Part shown: positions 52,243 to 59,729 of the stretch, in pieces
Position numbering within the stretch: position 1 is the first letter of the stretch
How the letters are laid out: each line of letters starts with the position of its first letter
From: Streptomyces sp. CB02009
Lineage (GTDB): Bacteria; Actinomycetota; Actinomycetes; Streptomycetales; Streptomycetaceae
Direction: 5' to 3'
NCBI RefSeq assembly: GCF_001905825.1
Contig: NZ_LIVV01000003.1
Location: forward strand, 416,956-480,955
DNA length: 64,000 nucleotides
Program-made: the position numbers and the translations under genes
The notes under the pieces: generated by a model
What the model was told of the DNA's origin: nothing
Databases searched by the model: none
Seen by the model: only the letters and a program-made list of their open reading frames with translations

Positions 52243-52705
52243 GGTGTCGTGCCTTTCGCTGCTGCGGGATGGAGCCGGGGCAGCGCGATTCCCGTACGCG
52301 GGGCCGTCAGAGGGACGGCGGAGGCGTCACGGGTCGGCGATGGCGGGCGCGCAGCCGCCACCGGCCGGAGGGAGAGGCGAGGATCACGTCGTACCGGGCA
52401 CGGGCGGACGACACGGCGGCGGCGTTACGGCAACGCACGGTCGTCTCCCCTCGGTCGGACGTCTGACGGTGCATCGGTCGATGCGCCGCGAGACGTGAGT
52501 GTAGGGAGGGGGAGGGGGACACGACAGTTGTTTTTCCGGGGGGTCGGGGCTGCGGGCGATGCGCCTAGCCCTTCGCTCGTGTCGCCAACTACCGGCCAGC
52601 AAAGGCTAATTGGCTGTATCTCGTCTGCCTCGTGACGCGCCCCGGGCGCTTAATGGTGCTCCCGCACGGTGCGGGTGGGAGTGACGAGGACATGGGGGAC
52701 GACCT
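52243..52705. other. Intergenic region with a possible leader ORF
   Basis: 463 bp between the EF-G paralogue and the DUF6232-like gene. It holds a possible 43-residue ORF (52307-52438, minus), an imperfect inverted repeat TCGGTCGGACG / GCATCGGTCGATGC around 52450-52480, a G-rich tract with a T-run (52497-52535), and an AT-richer stretch 52590-52660 that probably carries the DUF6232 promoter. Confidence 0.6.
52307..52438 (-). CDS. Possible 43-residue leader ORF upstream of the EF-G paralogue
   Basis: GTG 52438 has GAGGGGAGACGACC upstream, a strong ribosome binding site; the peptide is Arg/Ala-rich (RCRNAAAVSSARARYD) and ends 65 bp before the EF-G start. High GC3. No homology is visible, so it may be a translated leader or a chance ORF. 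Confidence 0.4.
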   Translation of the reverse strand: MRCRNAAAVSSARARYDVILASPSGRWRLRARHRRPVTPPPSL

Positions 52706-53347
52706 ATGGCTGTCGCAGGAAGCGCAGGGGGGCCGCCGCCGGGTCCGCCGCCCACACCGCCCTCCGGTCCGCCGCCCGCACCGCCGCCGGGTCCTGCATC
52801 CGGTCCGCCGCCGGAGCCACCGGACTCGCCGGAGCTGGATCTCCGCAACCGGCGCGTCCTGCGCCTCTTCGTCAGTCGCCGGATGCTGTGGGTGGGTACG
52901 GCGGCCTTCCCGCTGCACAACATCACCCGCGTCGAGGCGTACAAGCAACAGCCCGACCGGGGAGCGGCCGTCCTGCGCTTCCTCAAATGGTTCGCCGTGG
53001 CCGTGGTGGTCTACGCCGTGATCAGTGCGGGCGGCAGGGTCAGTGCCGGGGAGGGCAACCCGGTCGTGATCCTTGTCCTGATCGTGCTGGCCGTCTATCT
53101 GCTCAGGGAGCTGTTCGAGAAGCCGAAGCCGGTGCTGGACATCGAGATGTCCAGCGGTTCCACCGTGTCCGTGACCCTGCCGAGCGTGGACGAACTCCGG
53201 CACATCGCCGGGCTGATCGCCCGCGCGATCGACAACCCGGCAGCCGAGTTCAGCACGGTCGTCCAGCAGATCACCAGCAACACGAACAACTACGGCCCGG
53301 TCATCACCATGAACGGCGGCCGGAACAACAGGGGGATCAGCCTGTGA
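52706..53347 (+). CDS. DUF6232-like membrane protein with C-terminal Asn/Gly motif
   Basis: 213 residues from ATG 52706 (GGGGGACGACC upstream). A Pro/Gly-rich N-terminus (about 40), a beta domain (LDLRNRRVLRLFVS, WVGTAAFPLHNITRVEAYKQ), two membrane helices (about 93-107 and 120-135), a helical region, and at the end NTNNYGPVITMNGG. The next protein starts with a near-copy of that motif. DUF6232 is my recollection. Confidence 0.75.
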   Translation: MAVAGSAGGPPPGPPPTPPSGPPPAPPPGPASGPPPEPPDSPELDLRNRRVLRLFVSRRMLWVGTAAFPLHNITRVEAYKQQPDRGAAVLRFLKWFAVAVVVYAVISAGGRVSAGEGNPVVILVLIVLAVYLLRELFEKPKPVLDIEMSSGSTVSVTLPSVDELRHIAGLIARAIDNPAAEFSTVVQQITSNTNNYGPVITMNGGRNNRGISL

Positions 53348-53685
53348 GCGGCGACACGACGAACAACTACGGCCCCGTGGTCCACATGAACGACGGCCAG
53401 GGCAACGTCGGCATCAACTACGGCACCGTCGGCGGCGCACCGGACGACCGGCTCCGCGCCGCCGTCGAGGAGCTCACCCGCCTCCTCCAGGGCCTGCGCC
53501 CCCACCTCACCCCGGAACAGGCGCGGACCGTCGACGAGGCACTCCCCGAGCTCACCCCCGACCGCGCCGCCCTGCGGCAGCGCGGCCTCGTCCTGGCGTC
53601 GGTCGCGCAGATCGCCGCCGCCGTCGGCACCGTGGGCCAGCCCGTCGTGGACGCGGTCGGACAGCTGATCGCGCTGCTCGGCTGA
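53344..53685 (+). CDS. Small protein with N-terminal Asn/Gly motif
   Basis: 113 residues from GTG 53344, overlapping the upstream stop as GTGA. Begins TTNNYGPVVHMNDGQG, matching the C-terminus of the preceding protein. Then helical DRLRAAVEELTRLLQGLRP, QARTVDEALPELTPD, and a hydrophobic end (IAAAVGTVGQPVVDAVGQL). Same layout as the 34577 protein: motif, helices, hydrophobic tail. Confidence 0.75.
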   Translation: MSGDTTNNYGPVVHMNDGQGNVGINYGTVGGAPDDRLRAAVEELTRLLQGLRPHLTPEQARTVDEALPELTPDRAALRQRGLVLASVAQIAAAVGTVGQPVVDAVGQLIALLG

Positions 53686-53710
53686 CGCCCCAGGCCCGTA
53701 CTGCCTGCTT

Positions 53711-54133
53711 CTAGGCCTGCTCGGCCGGGTCCGCCGGCTGGAGCAGGTCCCAGCGGTTCCCGTACAGGTCCTCGAAGACGGCGACGGAGCCGTAGGGCTC
53801 GTGCCGCGGCTCCTCCAGGAACTTGACGCCCGCCTCCACCATCCGTGCGTGGTCGCGGGCAAAGTCCTCGGTGTGGAGGAAGAAGCCGACCCGGCCGCCC
53901 GTCTGGTTGCCGACGGAGGCCTCCTCGTCGTCGTTCTTGGCACGGGCCAGGAGCAGGCCCGCGTTCCCGAGCCCGCCGACCCCGGCCGCACCGCGCGGGC
54001 GGACGACGACCCAGCGGCTGCCGCCGCCCCGGTCGGTGTCCTCGACCAGGTCGAAGCCGAGGGCGTCGGTGTAGAAGGCGATGGCCTCGTCGTAGTCACG
54101 GACGACAAGGGTCACAAGTGCGATGGACGGCAT
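53711..54133 (-). CDS. VOC superfamily (glyoxalase/bleomycin resistance-like) protein
   Basis: 140 residues. Opening SIALVTLVVRDYDEAIAFYT and YTDALGFDLVED are typical of the VOC fold; C-terminal VAVFEDLYGNRWDLLQP carries the conserved Glu/Arg strand. Metal-dependent isomerase or dioxygenase-like, or binding protein; substrate not decided. A single gene. Confidence 0.9.
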   Translation of the reverse strand: MPSIALVTLVVRDYDEAIAFYTDALGFDLVEDTDRGGGSRWVVVRPRGAAGVGGLGNAGLLLARAKNDDEEASVGNQTGGRVGFFLHTEDFARDHARMVEAGVKFLEEPRHEPYGSVAVFEDLYGNRWDLLQPADPAEQA

Positions 54134-54475
54134 TACCCCAACGTAATACGTGGAAGCGGCAGGAATCTACCCGCGTCAACCCGTGTCGACGCCGGCGCGA
54201 CCCTTGTCGGGGGAGGGTCCGAACGAGGGTCCGGAGAGGGCCGGGCGAGGGTCGGGGCGGGGTCGAGACGGGGCCGGGGCAGGTCCGAGGGGCCGGGGCC
54301 CCGAGGCCGCGGGCGCACCTTGGGGCGGGGTGGTGCGGGCCGGGACAGAGGTAGGTCCGGCGGCCGGCCCAGGAGGCAGCGGGCGGCGCCCTGGGCCGGG
54401 GTGGGGTCGGAGGCGGACCCCGAAGCCGCGGGCGCACCCTGGGCCGGGTCCGCGCCCGGTGCGAGAATGCCCCGC
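54134..54475. other. GC-extreme intergenic stretch with imperfect repeats
   Basis: 342 bp of nearly all G/C with G-runs. Two near copies of a unit (CCGAGGCCGCGGGCGCACC at about 54300, CCGAAGCCGCGGGCGCACC at about 54420) occur. No ORF with convincing start or protein is seen. It carries the divergent promoters of VOC and the kinase gene. Confidence 0.65.
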
Positions 54476-55117
54476 ATGGACGCGCAGCAGTTCGACCGCC
54501 TCGCCGCCCGGGCGCGGGCCCTCGCCGAGCGCCCCGCGGGCGGCCACCCGCCCCGCCGCATCCTCGGGCTGGCCGGCGCGCCCGGTGCCGGGAAGTCCAC
54601 GCTCGCCGCCCGGCTCGTCGCCCGCCTCGACGGGCTCGCCGTCCTCGTGCCCATGGACGGCTTCCACCTCGCCCAGGCCGAACTGGAACGCCTCGGCCGG
54701 GCGGGCAGGAAGGGTGCGCCCGACACCTTCGACGCCGCCGGATACCTCGCGCTCCTCGCCCGGCTGCGCGCCCCCGCCCCCGGCACCACGGTCTACGCCC
54801 CCGCCTTCGACCGCGCCCTGGAAGAGCCGGTCGCCGGGGCGATACCCGTCGGCCCCGCAATCCCGCTGGTCGTCACCGAGGGCAATTACCTGCTGCACGA
54901 CGAGGGTGCCTGGGCCGGAGTGCTGCCGCTGCTCGACGAGGCCTGGTACCTCGACCTGGACGCCCGGCTCCGCGTCCCCCGGCTCGTCGAGCGCCATGTC
55001 CGCTTCGGCAAGGACCGGGCCCGCGCCGAACGCTGGGTCCAGGACTCGGACGAGGCGAACGCCCGCCTGGTCGCCCGCGGCCGCGACCGCGCCCACCTCG
55101 TGGTCCCGATGACCTGA
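54476..55117 (+). CDS. Nucleoside/nucleotide kinase family protein (uridine kinase-like)
   Basis: 213 residues from ATG 54476; ATG 54467 is in frame. P-loop GLAGAPGAGKSTLAARL, MDGFHLAQAELERLGR, VTEGNYLLHDEGAW and RLVERHVRFGKDRARAE are those of the PRK/uridine kinase-pantothenate kinase group. It probably phosphorylates a small nucleoside, sugar or vitamin; substrate unknown. Confidence 0.88.
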   Translation: MDAQQFDRLAARARALAERPAGGHPPRRILGLAGAPGAGKSTLAARLVARLDGLAVLVPMDGFHLAQAELERLGRAGRKGAPDTFDAAGYLALLARLRAPAPGTTVYAPAFDRALEEPVAGAIPVGPAIPLVVTEGNYLLHDEGAWAGVLPLLDEAWYLDLDARLRVPRLVERHVRFGKDRARAERWVQDSDEANARLVARGRDRAHLVVPMT

Positions 55118-55177
55118 GGTCGTACCCGTACCCGTACCCGTGACCGCCCTGCCGCGTGTGAGGCGGCCTCGCGCCCG

Positions 55178-55909
55178 TCAGCCCGCCGCGTGCCGCCCCG
55201 CCGCCGCCGCGAGCGCCCGGATCAGCGGGTGCGGGCGGGTGCCGTCGCCGGCCAGTTCCGGCTGGAAGAGGGTCGCCAGGAAGAAGGGGTGCGAGGGGAC
55301 TTCGGCGATGCGGATGCCGCCCTCCTCGTCCGCGCCCGTGAACCGCATGCCGTGCGCCCGCAGGGTGTCCAGGTGGCGGCTGTCGGGGCCGTAGTCGCAG
55401 TGGTAGCGCTCGGTGGTCCGCTCCGCGCCGAGGGCCCGCTCGGCCAGCGAGCCCGGCGTGACCCGTACGACCCCCTCGTGGCCCACCAGCGAGCAGGCCA
55501 GCGGGGCGATGAGCAGGTCGCCCTCGTCCGCCGACGGGTCGTTCTCGGCGTGCGCCGCGCCCGTCAGGCCGCAGACGTCTCGCGCGAACTCCAGGAGCGC
55601 GTGCTGGAATCCGCCGCAGGTGCCGAGGAACGGGATGCCGTCCTCGCGGGCCGTGCGGATCGCGGCGAGCGCCCCCGCCTCGCTCGCGTACGGACTCCCC
55701 GGCAGCACCCACACCGCGTCGAAGCCCTTCACCGCGCCGGGCGTCTCCGCGTCCCCGGTCGGGATCCAGTAGGCGTCGAGGGCGAGGCCGTCGCGCTCGG
55801 CGAGGGCGTCGAGGAGGACGGGGATCCGGACGTGCGAGCGGACGTGCGGCGAGCGGTCGCCGACCAGGGCGATCCGAGGGGTGTGAGGGAGGGGGTGCGT
55901 GCTGTTCAT
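55178..55909 (-). CDS. CTP synthase GATase domain-related protein
   Basis: 243 residues from ATG 55909 (AAGGA upstream). Class I glutamine amidotransferase-like fold: WVLPGSPYASEAGALAAIR, nucleophile region PFLGTCGGFQHALLEFA with Cys, and C-terminal FLATLFQPELAG where the usual catalytic His (FHPE) is Gln. A stand-alone domain. I recall a related family named for CTP-synthase C-terminal-like (seleno)proteins. Confidence 0.82.
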   Translation of the reverse strand: MNSTHPLPHTPRIALVGDRSPHVRSHVRIPVLLDALAERDGLALDAYWIPTGDAETPGAVKGFDAVWVLPGSPYASEAGALAAIRTAREDGIPFLGTCGGFQHALLEFARDVCGLTGAAHAENDPSADEGDLLIAPLACSLVGHEGVVRVTPGSLAERALGAERTTERYHCDYGPDSRHLDTLRAHGMRFTGADEEGGIRIAEVPSHPFFLATLFQPELAGDGTRPHPLIRALAAAAGRHAAG

Positions 55910-56005
55910 GGGGACCATCCTTGGCGCCGCCGCCCGTTCACGTCCAACGATGATCACTGCACTGGCCATCACGAACGCTTATACCGGCCTGGATAGGGTG
56001 GCCGT

Positions 56006-56539
56006 ATGACCACCGATCAGGAACAGCCCGACTGGGAGCACCGCGTCGCCGCCCTCTGGGAGCGGCTCGACACCTACGAGCCGGCCGACTTCCGCGCCCG
56101 TGTCACCGCCCTCGCCGCCGAGCTCCCCGAGGACGACCCGGCCGCCCTCTTCGAACGCGGCGCCGCCCACGACTCCACCGGAGAACCGGAGGAGGCCGTG
56201 CGCCTCTACCGGCGGGCCCTCGACCAGGGACTCACCGGACTGCGCCGCCGACGGGCCGTCATCCAGCTCGCGAGCAGCCTGCGCAACCTCGGCCGCCCCG
56301 ACCGCAGCGTCGAACTCCTCACCGCCGAGCGCGCGATCCCCGCCGCCGAGCTCGACGCCGACGAGACCGCGCTCTCCGGCGCCGTCGACGCCTTCCTCGC
56401 CCTCGCCCTCGCCGACACCGGCCGCGACCGCGAGGCCGCCGCCCTCGCCCTCGGCGCCCTCGCCCCCCTGCTGCCCCGCTACAACCGCTCCCTCGCCCAC
56501 TACGCGCGGGCCCTCCTCACCGCCCCCGACGGATCCTGA
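56006..56539 (+). CDS. Tetratricopeptide-repeat protein
   Basis: 177 residues. TPR-like helices: FERGAAHDSTGEPEEAVRLY, RALDQGLTGLRRRRAVIQLA, and VDAFLALALADTGRDREAAA. Acidic-Ala-rich, no signal peptide. Likely protein-protein scaffolding. Next to LysR, 20 nt apart, so perhaps cotranscribed. Confidence 0.87.
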   Translation: MTTDQEQPDWEHRVAALWERLDTYEPADFRARVTALAAELPEDDPAALFERGAAHDSTGEPEEAVRLYRRALDQGLTGLRRRRAVIQLASSLRNLGRPDRSVELLTAERAIPAAELDADETALSGAVDAFLALALADTGRDREAAALALGALAPLLPRYNRSLAHYARALLTAPDGS

Positions 56540-56559
56540 CGCGCCCGGCGCCCACCCCC

Positions 56560-57441
56560 ATGGACCCGCACCTCCTCCGTACGTACGTCACCGTCGCCCG
56601 GCTCGCCTCCTTCTCCGAGGCGGCCCGCGAGCTGGGCTACACCCAGTCCGCCGTCTCCCAGCACATCGCCGCCCTGGAGGCCGACCTCGCGCTGCCGCTG
56701 CTCACCCGCAGGCCGGTCGCCCCGACCCCGGCCGGGGAACGGCTCCTCGAACACGCCGGGGCGCTGCTGCTCCGGCTCGACGCGGCCCGCGCCGACCTCG
56801 ACCGGTTCGCGGCCGCGCCCCGCGCCACCCTGAGCGTCGCCGCCTCCCCGCTCGCCCTGCACGCCCGCACCCTCCCCGCGCTGCCGGCCACCGGAGTCAC
56901 CCTGCGGGCCCTGCCCCGCGAGGCGGTGCCCGCCGCCGTCGCCACCGGCGAGGCCGACGCCGGGCTCGTCGACGGCATCGCCGCCCCCAGCGACCCGCTC
57001 CGGCTGCCCGACGTCGCCCCGCTCGCCGCGACCGGCGTCGCCGAGGCGCCGCTCGCCGTCGTCCTGCCCGCGAGCCATCCGCTCGCCGGCCGCTCCGGCC
57101 TCCGCCTCGACGACCTCGTCGACGCCCGCTGGCTCGACGCGCCCGCCGCCGGGCTGCCCCTCGACGGGCTGCGGGGCGCCCACGGCGCGCCGGCCGGGCG
57201 TGGCTTCCGTACCGCCCTGCGCTACGAGGGCACCGACACCCGCACCCTCGCCGCGCTGGCCGCCGCCGGCCACGGCCTCGCCCTGCTGCCCGCACCGGCC
57301 GCGGCGGACGTCCCCGGCGCCGTCGCCGTCCCCCTGACCGCGCCCCGGCTCGTGCACCGCACCGAACTCCTCCTCCCGGCCGGCGCCCCGACCGAACCCG
57401 GTGGTCCGGCGGCCGAGTTCACCCGACGGCTCAAGAGCTGA
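56560..57441 (+). CDS. LysR-family transcriptional regulator
   Basis: 293 residues. Wing-HTH: LLRTYVTVARLASFSEAARE and SAVSQHIAALEADLALPLL; then the substrate domain (LSVAASPLALHARTLPALP). Effector and targets unknown. Follows the TPR gene closely. Confidence 0.93.
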   Translation: MDPHLLRTYVTVARLASFSEAARELGYTQSAVSQHIAALEADLALPLLTRRPVAPTPAGERLLEHAGALLLRLDAARADLDRFAAAPRATLSVAASPLALHARTLPALPATGVTLRALPREAVPAAVATGEADAGLVDGIAAPSDPLRLPDVAPLAATGVAEAPLAVVLPASHPLAGRSGLRLDDLVDARWLDAPAAGLPLDGLRGAHGAPAGRGFRTALRYEGTDTRTLAALAAAGHGLALLPAPAAADVPGAVAVPLTAPRLVHRTELLLPAGAPTEPGGPAAEFTRRLKS

Positions 57442-57490
57442 CACCGGCAGTCGCTACCCTGTGCGCAACGGCGACGGAAGGCGGGCGGGC

Positions 57491-58450
57491 GTGGGGTGGC
57501 TGCGACGAGGACCCAGGCGGGACGGCGACGACGCACCGAGGGACCCCGGGTTCGCGTACTTCTCGCAGCGTGAGGCCGCGCTCTTCCGCGGCCGCGTCCG
57601 GGAGACCTTCGCCGAGCTCGGCCTGGAGGTCAGCGTCTACGCCGACCACGTCGTCGACGACAAGGGCCGCCGCTTCGGCCTCGGCAACCTCGCCGCCGTC
57701 TGCCACCAGGACCGGCGCGGCCCCCGCGTCTGGCCCGGCATGATCGACCGCCACATCGGCCTGGTCGTCCGCGCCATGGACGGCCCGTCCGCGCTCGACA
57801 CCCTGCCGCCCGAGCAGATCCGCTCGCAGCTCTACCCCCGGGTCGTCAGCGGTGACGGCATCGACGCGGCGGCCTTCGGGTACGCGCGGACCGTCGCCCC
57901 CGGCCTGTACGAGATCCTCGCCCTCGACCTGCCCGAGAGCGTCATGATGCTCACCGACGACGCCCTCGAACGCCTCGGGGACCACGCCCAGCTGCGCGAC
58001 CGCGCCCTGCGCAACCTGCGCGGGCTGCCCGTCGAGGAGCACGAGACCGTCCGCGACGCCGACGGCATGTGCTTCGAGATCATCCTCGGCGACTCCTTCT
58101 ACACCGCGAGCCGCGTCCTCGACCTGGACGGCGTCGTGCGGCGGGTCACCGGCCTGCCCATAGGAGAGCACGGCGCGCTGGTCGCGATGCCGTTCCGGCA
58201 CCAGCTCGCCTTCCACCCCATCCGCGACACCTCGATCATCCCGGCCCTCGGCGCGATGGCCTCCTTCGCCGCCTCCGGGTACGAGGACACGCCGGGCGCC
58301 ATCAGCCCGTACGTCTTCTGGTGGCGCGGCGGCACCCTCACCCAGCTCAGCGAGCACGACGAGGAGCGGGGGGACCTGAGGATCGTCGTCGGCGACGACT
58401 TCCAGGAACTCCTGGAACGGCTCATCGCCCAGGGCCCCGACCTCCGCTGA
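57491..58450 (+). CDS. Conserved hypothetical protein
   Basis: 319 residues from GTG 57491 (GGAAGG upstream). Distinct segments: FAYFSQREAALFRGRVRETF, VSVYADHVVDDKGRRFGLGN, YEILALDLPESVMMLTDDAL, and GALVAMPFRHQLAFHPIRD. No membrane helix, no metal motif. Similar to proteins of unknown function in actinomycetes, no family recognised with certainty. Confidence 0.78.
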   Translation: MGWLRRGPRRDGDDAPRDPGFAYFSQREAALFRGRVRETFAELGLEVSVYADHVVDDKGRRFGLGNLAAVCHQDRRGPRVWPGMIDRHIGLVVRAMDGPSALDTLPPEQIRSQLYPRVVSGDGIDAAAFGYARTVAPGLYEILALDLPESVMMLTDDALERLGDHAQLRDRALRNLRGLPVEEHETVRDADGMCFEIILGDSFYTASRVLDLDGVVRRVTGLPIGEHGALVAMPFRHQLAFHPIRDTSIIPALGAMASFAASGYEDTPGAISPYVFWWRGGTLTQLSEHDEERGDLRIVVGDDFQELLERLIAQGPDLR

Positions 58451-58524
58451 GCGGTCGCGGCCCCGGTCGCCGCCCGGCAGGATGCTGTACGTCCAGGTTG
58501 CAGCGGAGCCGCGAAGGAGACCCC

Positions 58525-59688
58525 ATGTCGAGCACCCCCGCCCCCGGAGCGGCCGAGGAGCGCGGCGAGACCCCCGTCCCGTTCACCGCGGACGACTACC
58601 GGGCCCGGCTGGCCCGCGCCGCCGAGTCCGCCGCCGACGCCGGACTCGCGGGCGTGATCGTCGCCCCGGGCCCCGACCTCGTCTACCTCACCGGCTACCA
58701 GCCCACCGCGATCACCGAACGGCTCACCGCCCTCGTCGTCGCCCCCGGACGGGAACCGGTCCTCGTCGTCCCCACCCTGGAGGCCCCCGACGCCGAGAAG
58801 GCCGCCGGGGCCGCCGCGCTCACCCTGCGGGACTGGACCGACGGCAAGGACCCCTACGCCGTCACCGCGCCGCTCCTCGACGCCGGCGGCAGGTTCGGCG
58901 TCAGCGACAACGCCTGGGCCATGCACCTCCTCGGCCTCCAGAAGGCCCTCCCGGGGACCTCGTACGTCTCCCTCACCGAGGCACTGCCGATGCTCCGCGG
59001 CGTCAAGGACGCCCACGAGCTGGCCCGGATCGCGGCCGCCGGGGCCGCCGCCGACCGGGCGTACGGCGAGATCCTGAAGGTCCGGTTCGCCGGCCGCAGG
59101 GAGACCGACGTCGCCGCCGACCTCGCCGCGCTGCTGCTGCGCTTCGGGCACTCGCAGGTCGACTTCACCGTCGTCGGCTCCGGCCCCAACGGCGCCAACC
59201 CCCACCACGAGGCCGGCGACCGGGTCATCGAGCGCGGCGACATGGTGGTCCTCGACTTCGGCGGCCTCAAGCACGGGTACGGCTCCGACACCACCCGCAC
59301 CGTCCACGTCGGCGAACCCACCGAAGAGGAGCGCCGCGTCCACGACCTCGTACGGGAGGCCCAGCAGGCCGGCTTCGAGGCGGTACGGCCCGGGGTCGCC
59401 TGCCAGGAGGTCGACCGGGCGGCCCGCAAGGTCATCACGGACGCCGGATACGGCGAGTACTTCATCCACCGCACCGGGCACGGCATCGGCGTCACCACCC
59501 ACGAGCCGCCGTACATGATCGAGGGCGAGGAGCTCCCGATCGTGCCGGGCATGTGCTTCTCCATCGAGCCCGGCGTCTACCTGCCCGGTCGCTTCGGCGT
59601 CCGGATCGAGGACATCGTCACGGCGACCGAGGACGGTGCGGGGCACCGCTTCAACAACACCCCGCACGAGATGGCCCTCGTGGACTGA
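58525..59688 (+). CDS. M24-family aminopeptidase P/Xaa-Pro dipeptidase
   Basis: 387 residues from ATG 58525 (GAAGGAGA upstream). Creatinase-like N-terminus (LVYLTGYQPTAITERLTALV), then the M24 metal ligands Asp (VVLDFGG), Asp (GSDTTRT), His (HRTGHGIGV), Glu (FSIEPGVY) and Glu (GVRIEDIV). Cytosolic metallopeptidase cleaving Xaa-Pro bonds. Single gene. Confidence 0.95.
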   Translation: MSSTPAPGAAEERGETPVPFTADDYRARLARAAESAADAGLAGVIVAPGPDLVYLTGYQPTAITERLTALVVAPGREPVLVVPTLEAPDAEKAAGAAALTLRDWTDGKDPYAVTAPLLDAGGRFGVSDNAWAMHLLGLQKALPGTSYVSLTEALPMLRGVKDAHELARIAAAGAAADRAYGEILKVRFAGRRETDVAADLAALLLRFGHSQVDFTVVGSGPNGANPHHEAGDRVIERGDMVVLDFGGLKHGYGSDTTRTVHVGEPTEEERRVHDLVREAQQAGFEAVRPGVACQEVDRAARKVITDAGYGEYFIHRTGHGIGVTTHEPPYMIEGEELPIVPGMCFSIEPGVYLPGRFGVRIEDIVTATEDGAGHRFNNTPHEMALVD

Positions 59689-59693
59689 CCGTC

Positions 59694-59729
59694 GGCAGCC
59701 GGCAGCCGGCAGCCGGCCGTCAGCCGTCA
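59694..59729. repeat. 7-bp tandem repeats at the M24/treZ convergent ends
   Basis: GGCAGCC three times in tandem (59694-59714), then GCCGTCA twice (59716-59729); the second set reaches into the treZ stop codon. Confidence 0.85.

Noticed and set aside
54134..54475. Possible small genes in the GC-extreme spacer
   Set aside because: Open frames exist in all phases because stop codons are rare; none has a start site and plausible protein.
55121..55142. CGTACC tandem resembling telomere-like repeats
   Set aside because: Only three units at the end of a gene, no palindromic terminal structure; the window is chromosome-internal.
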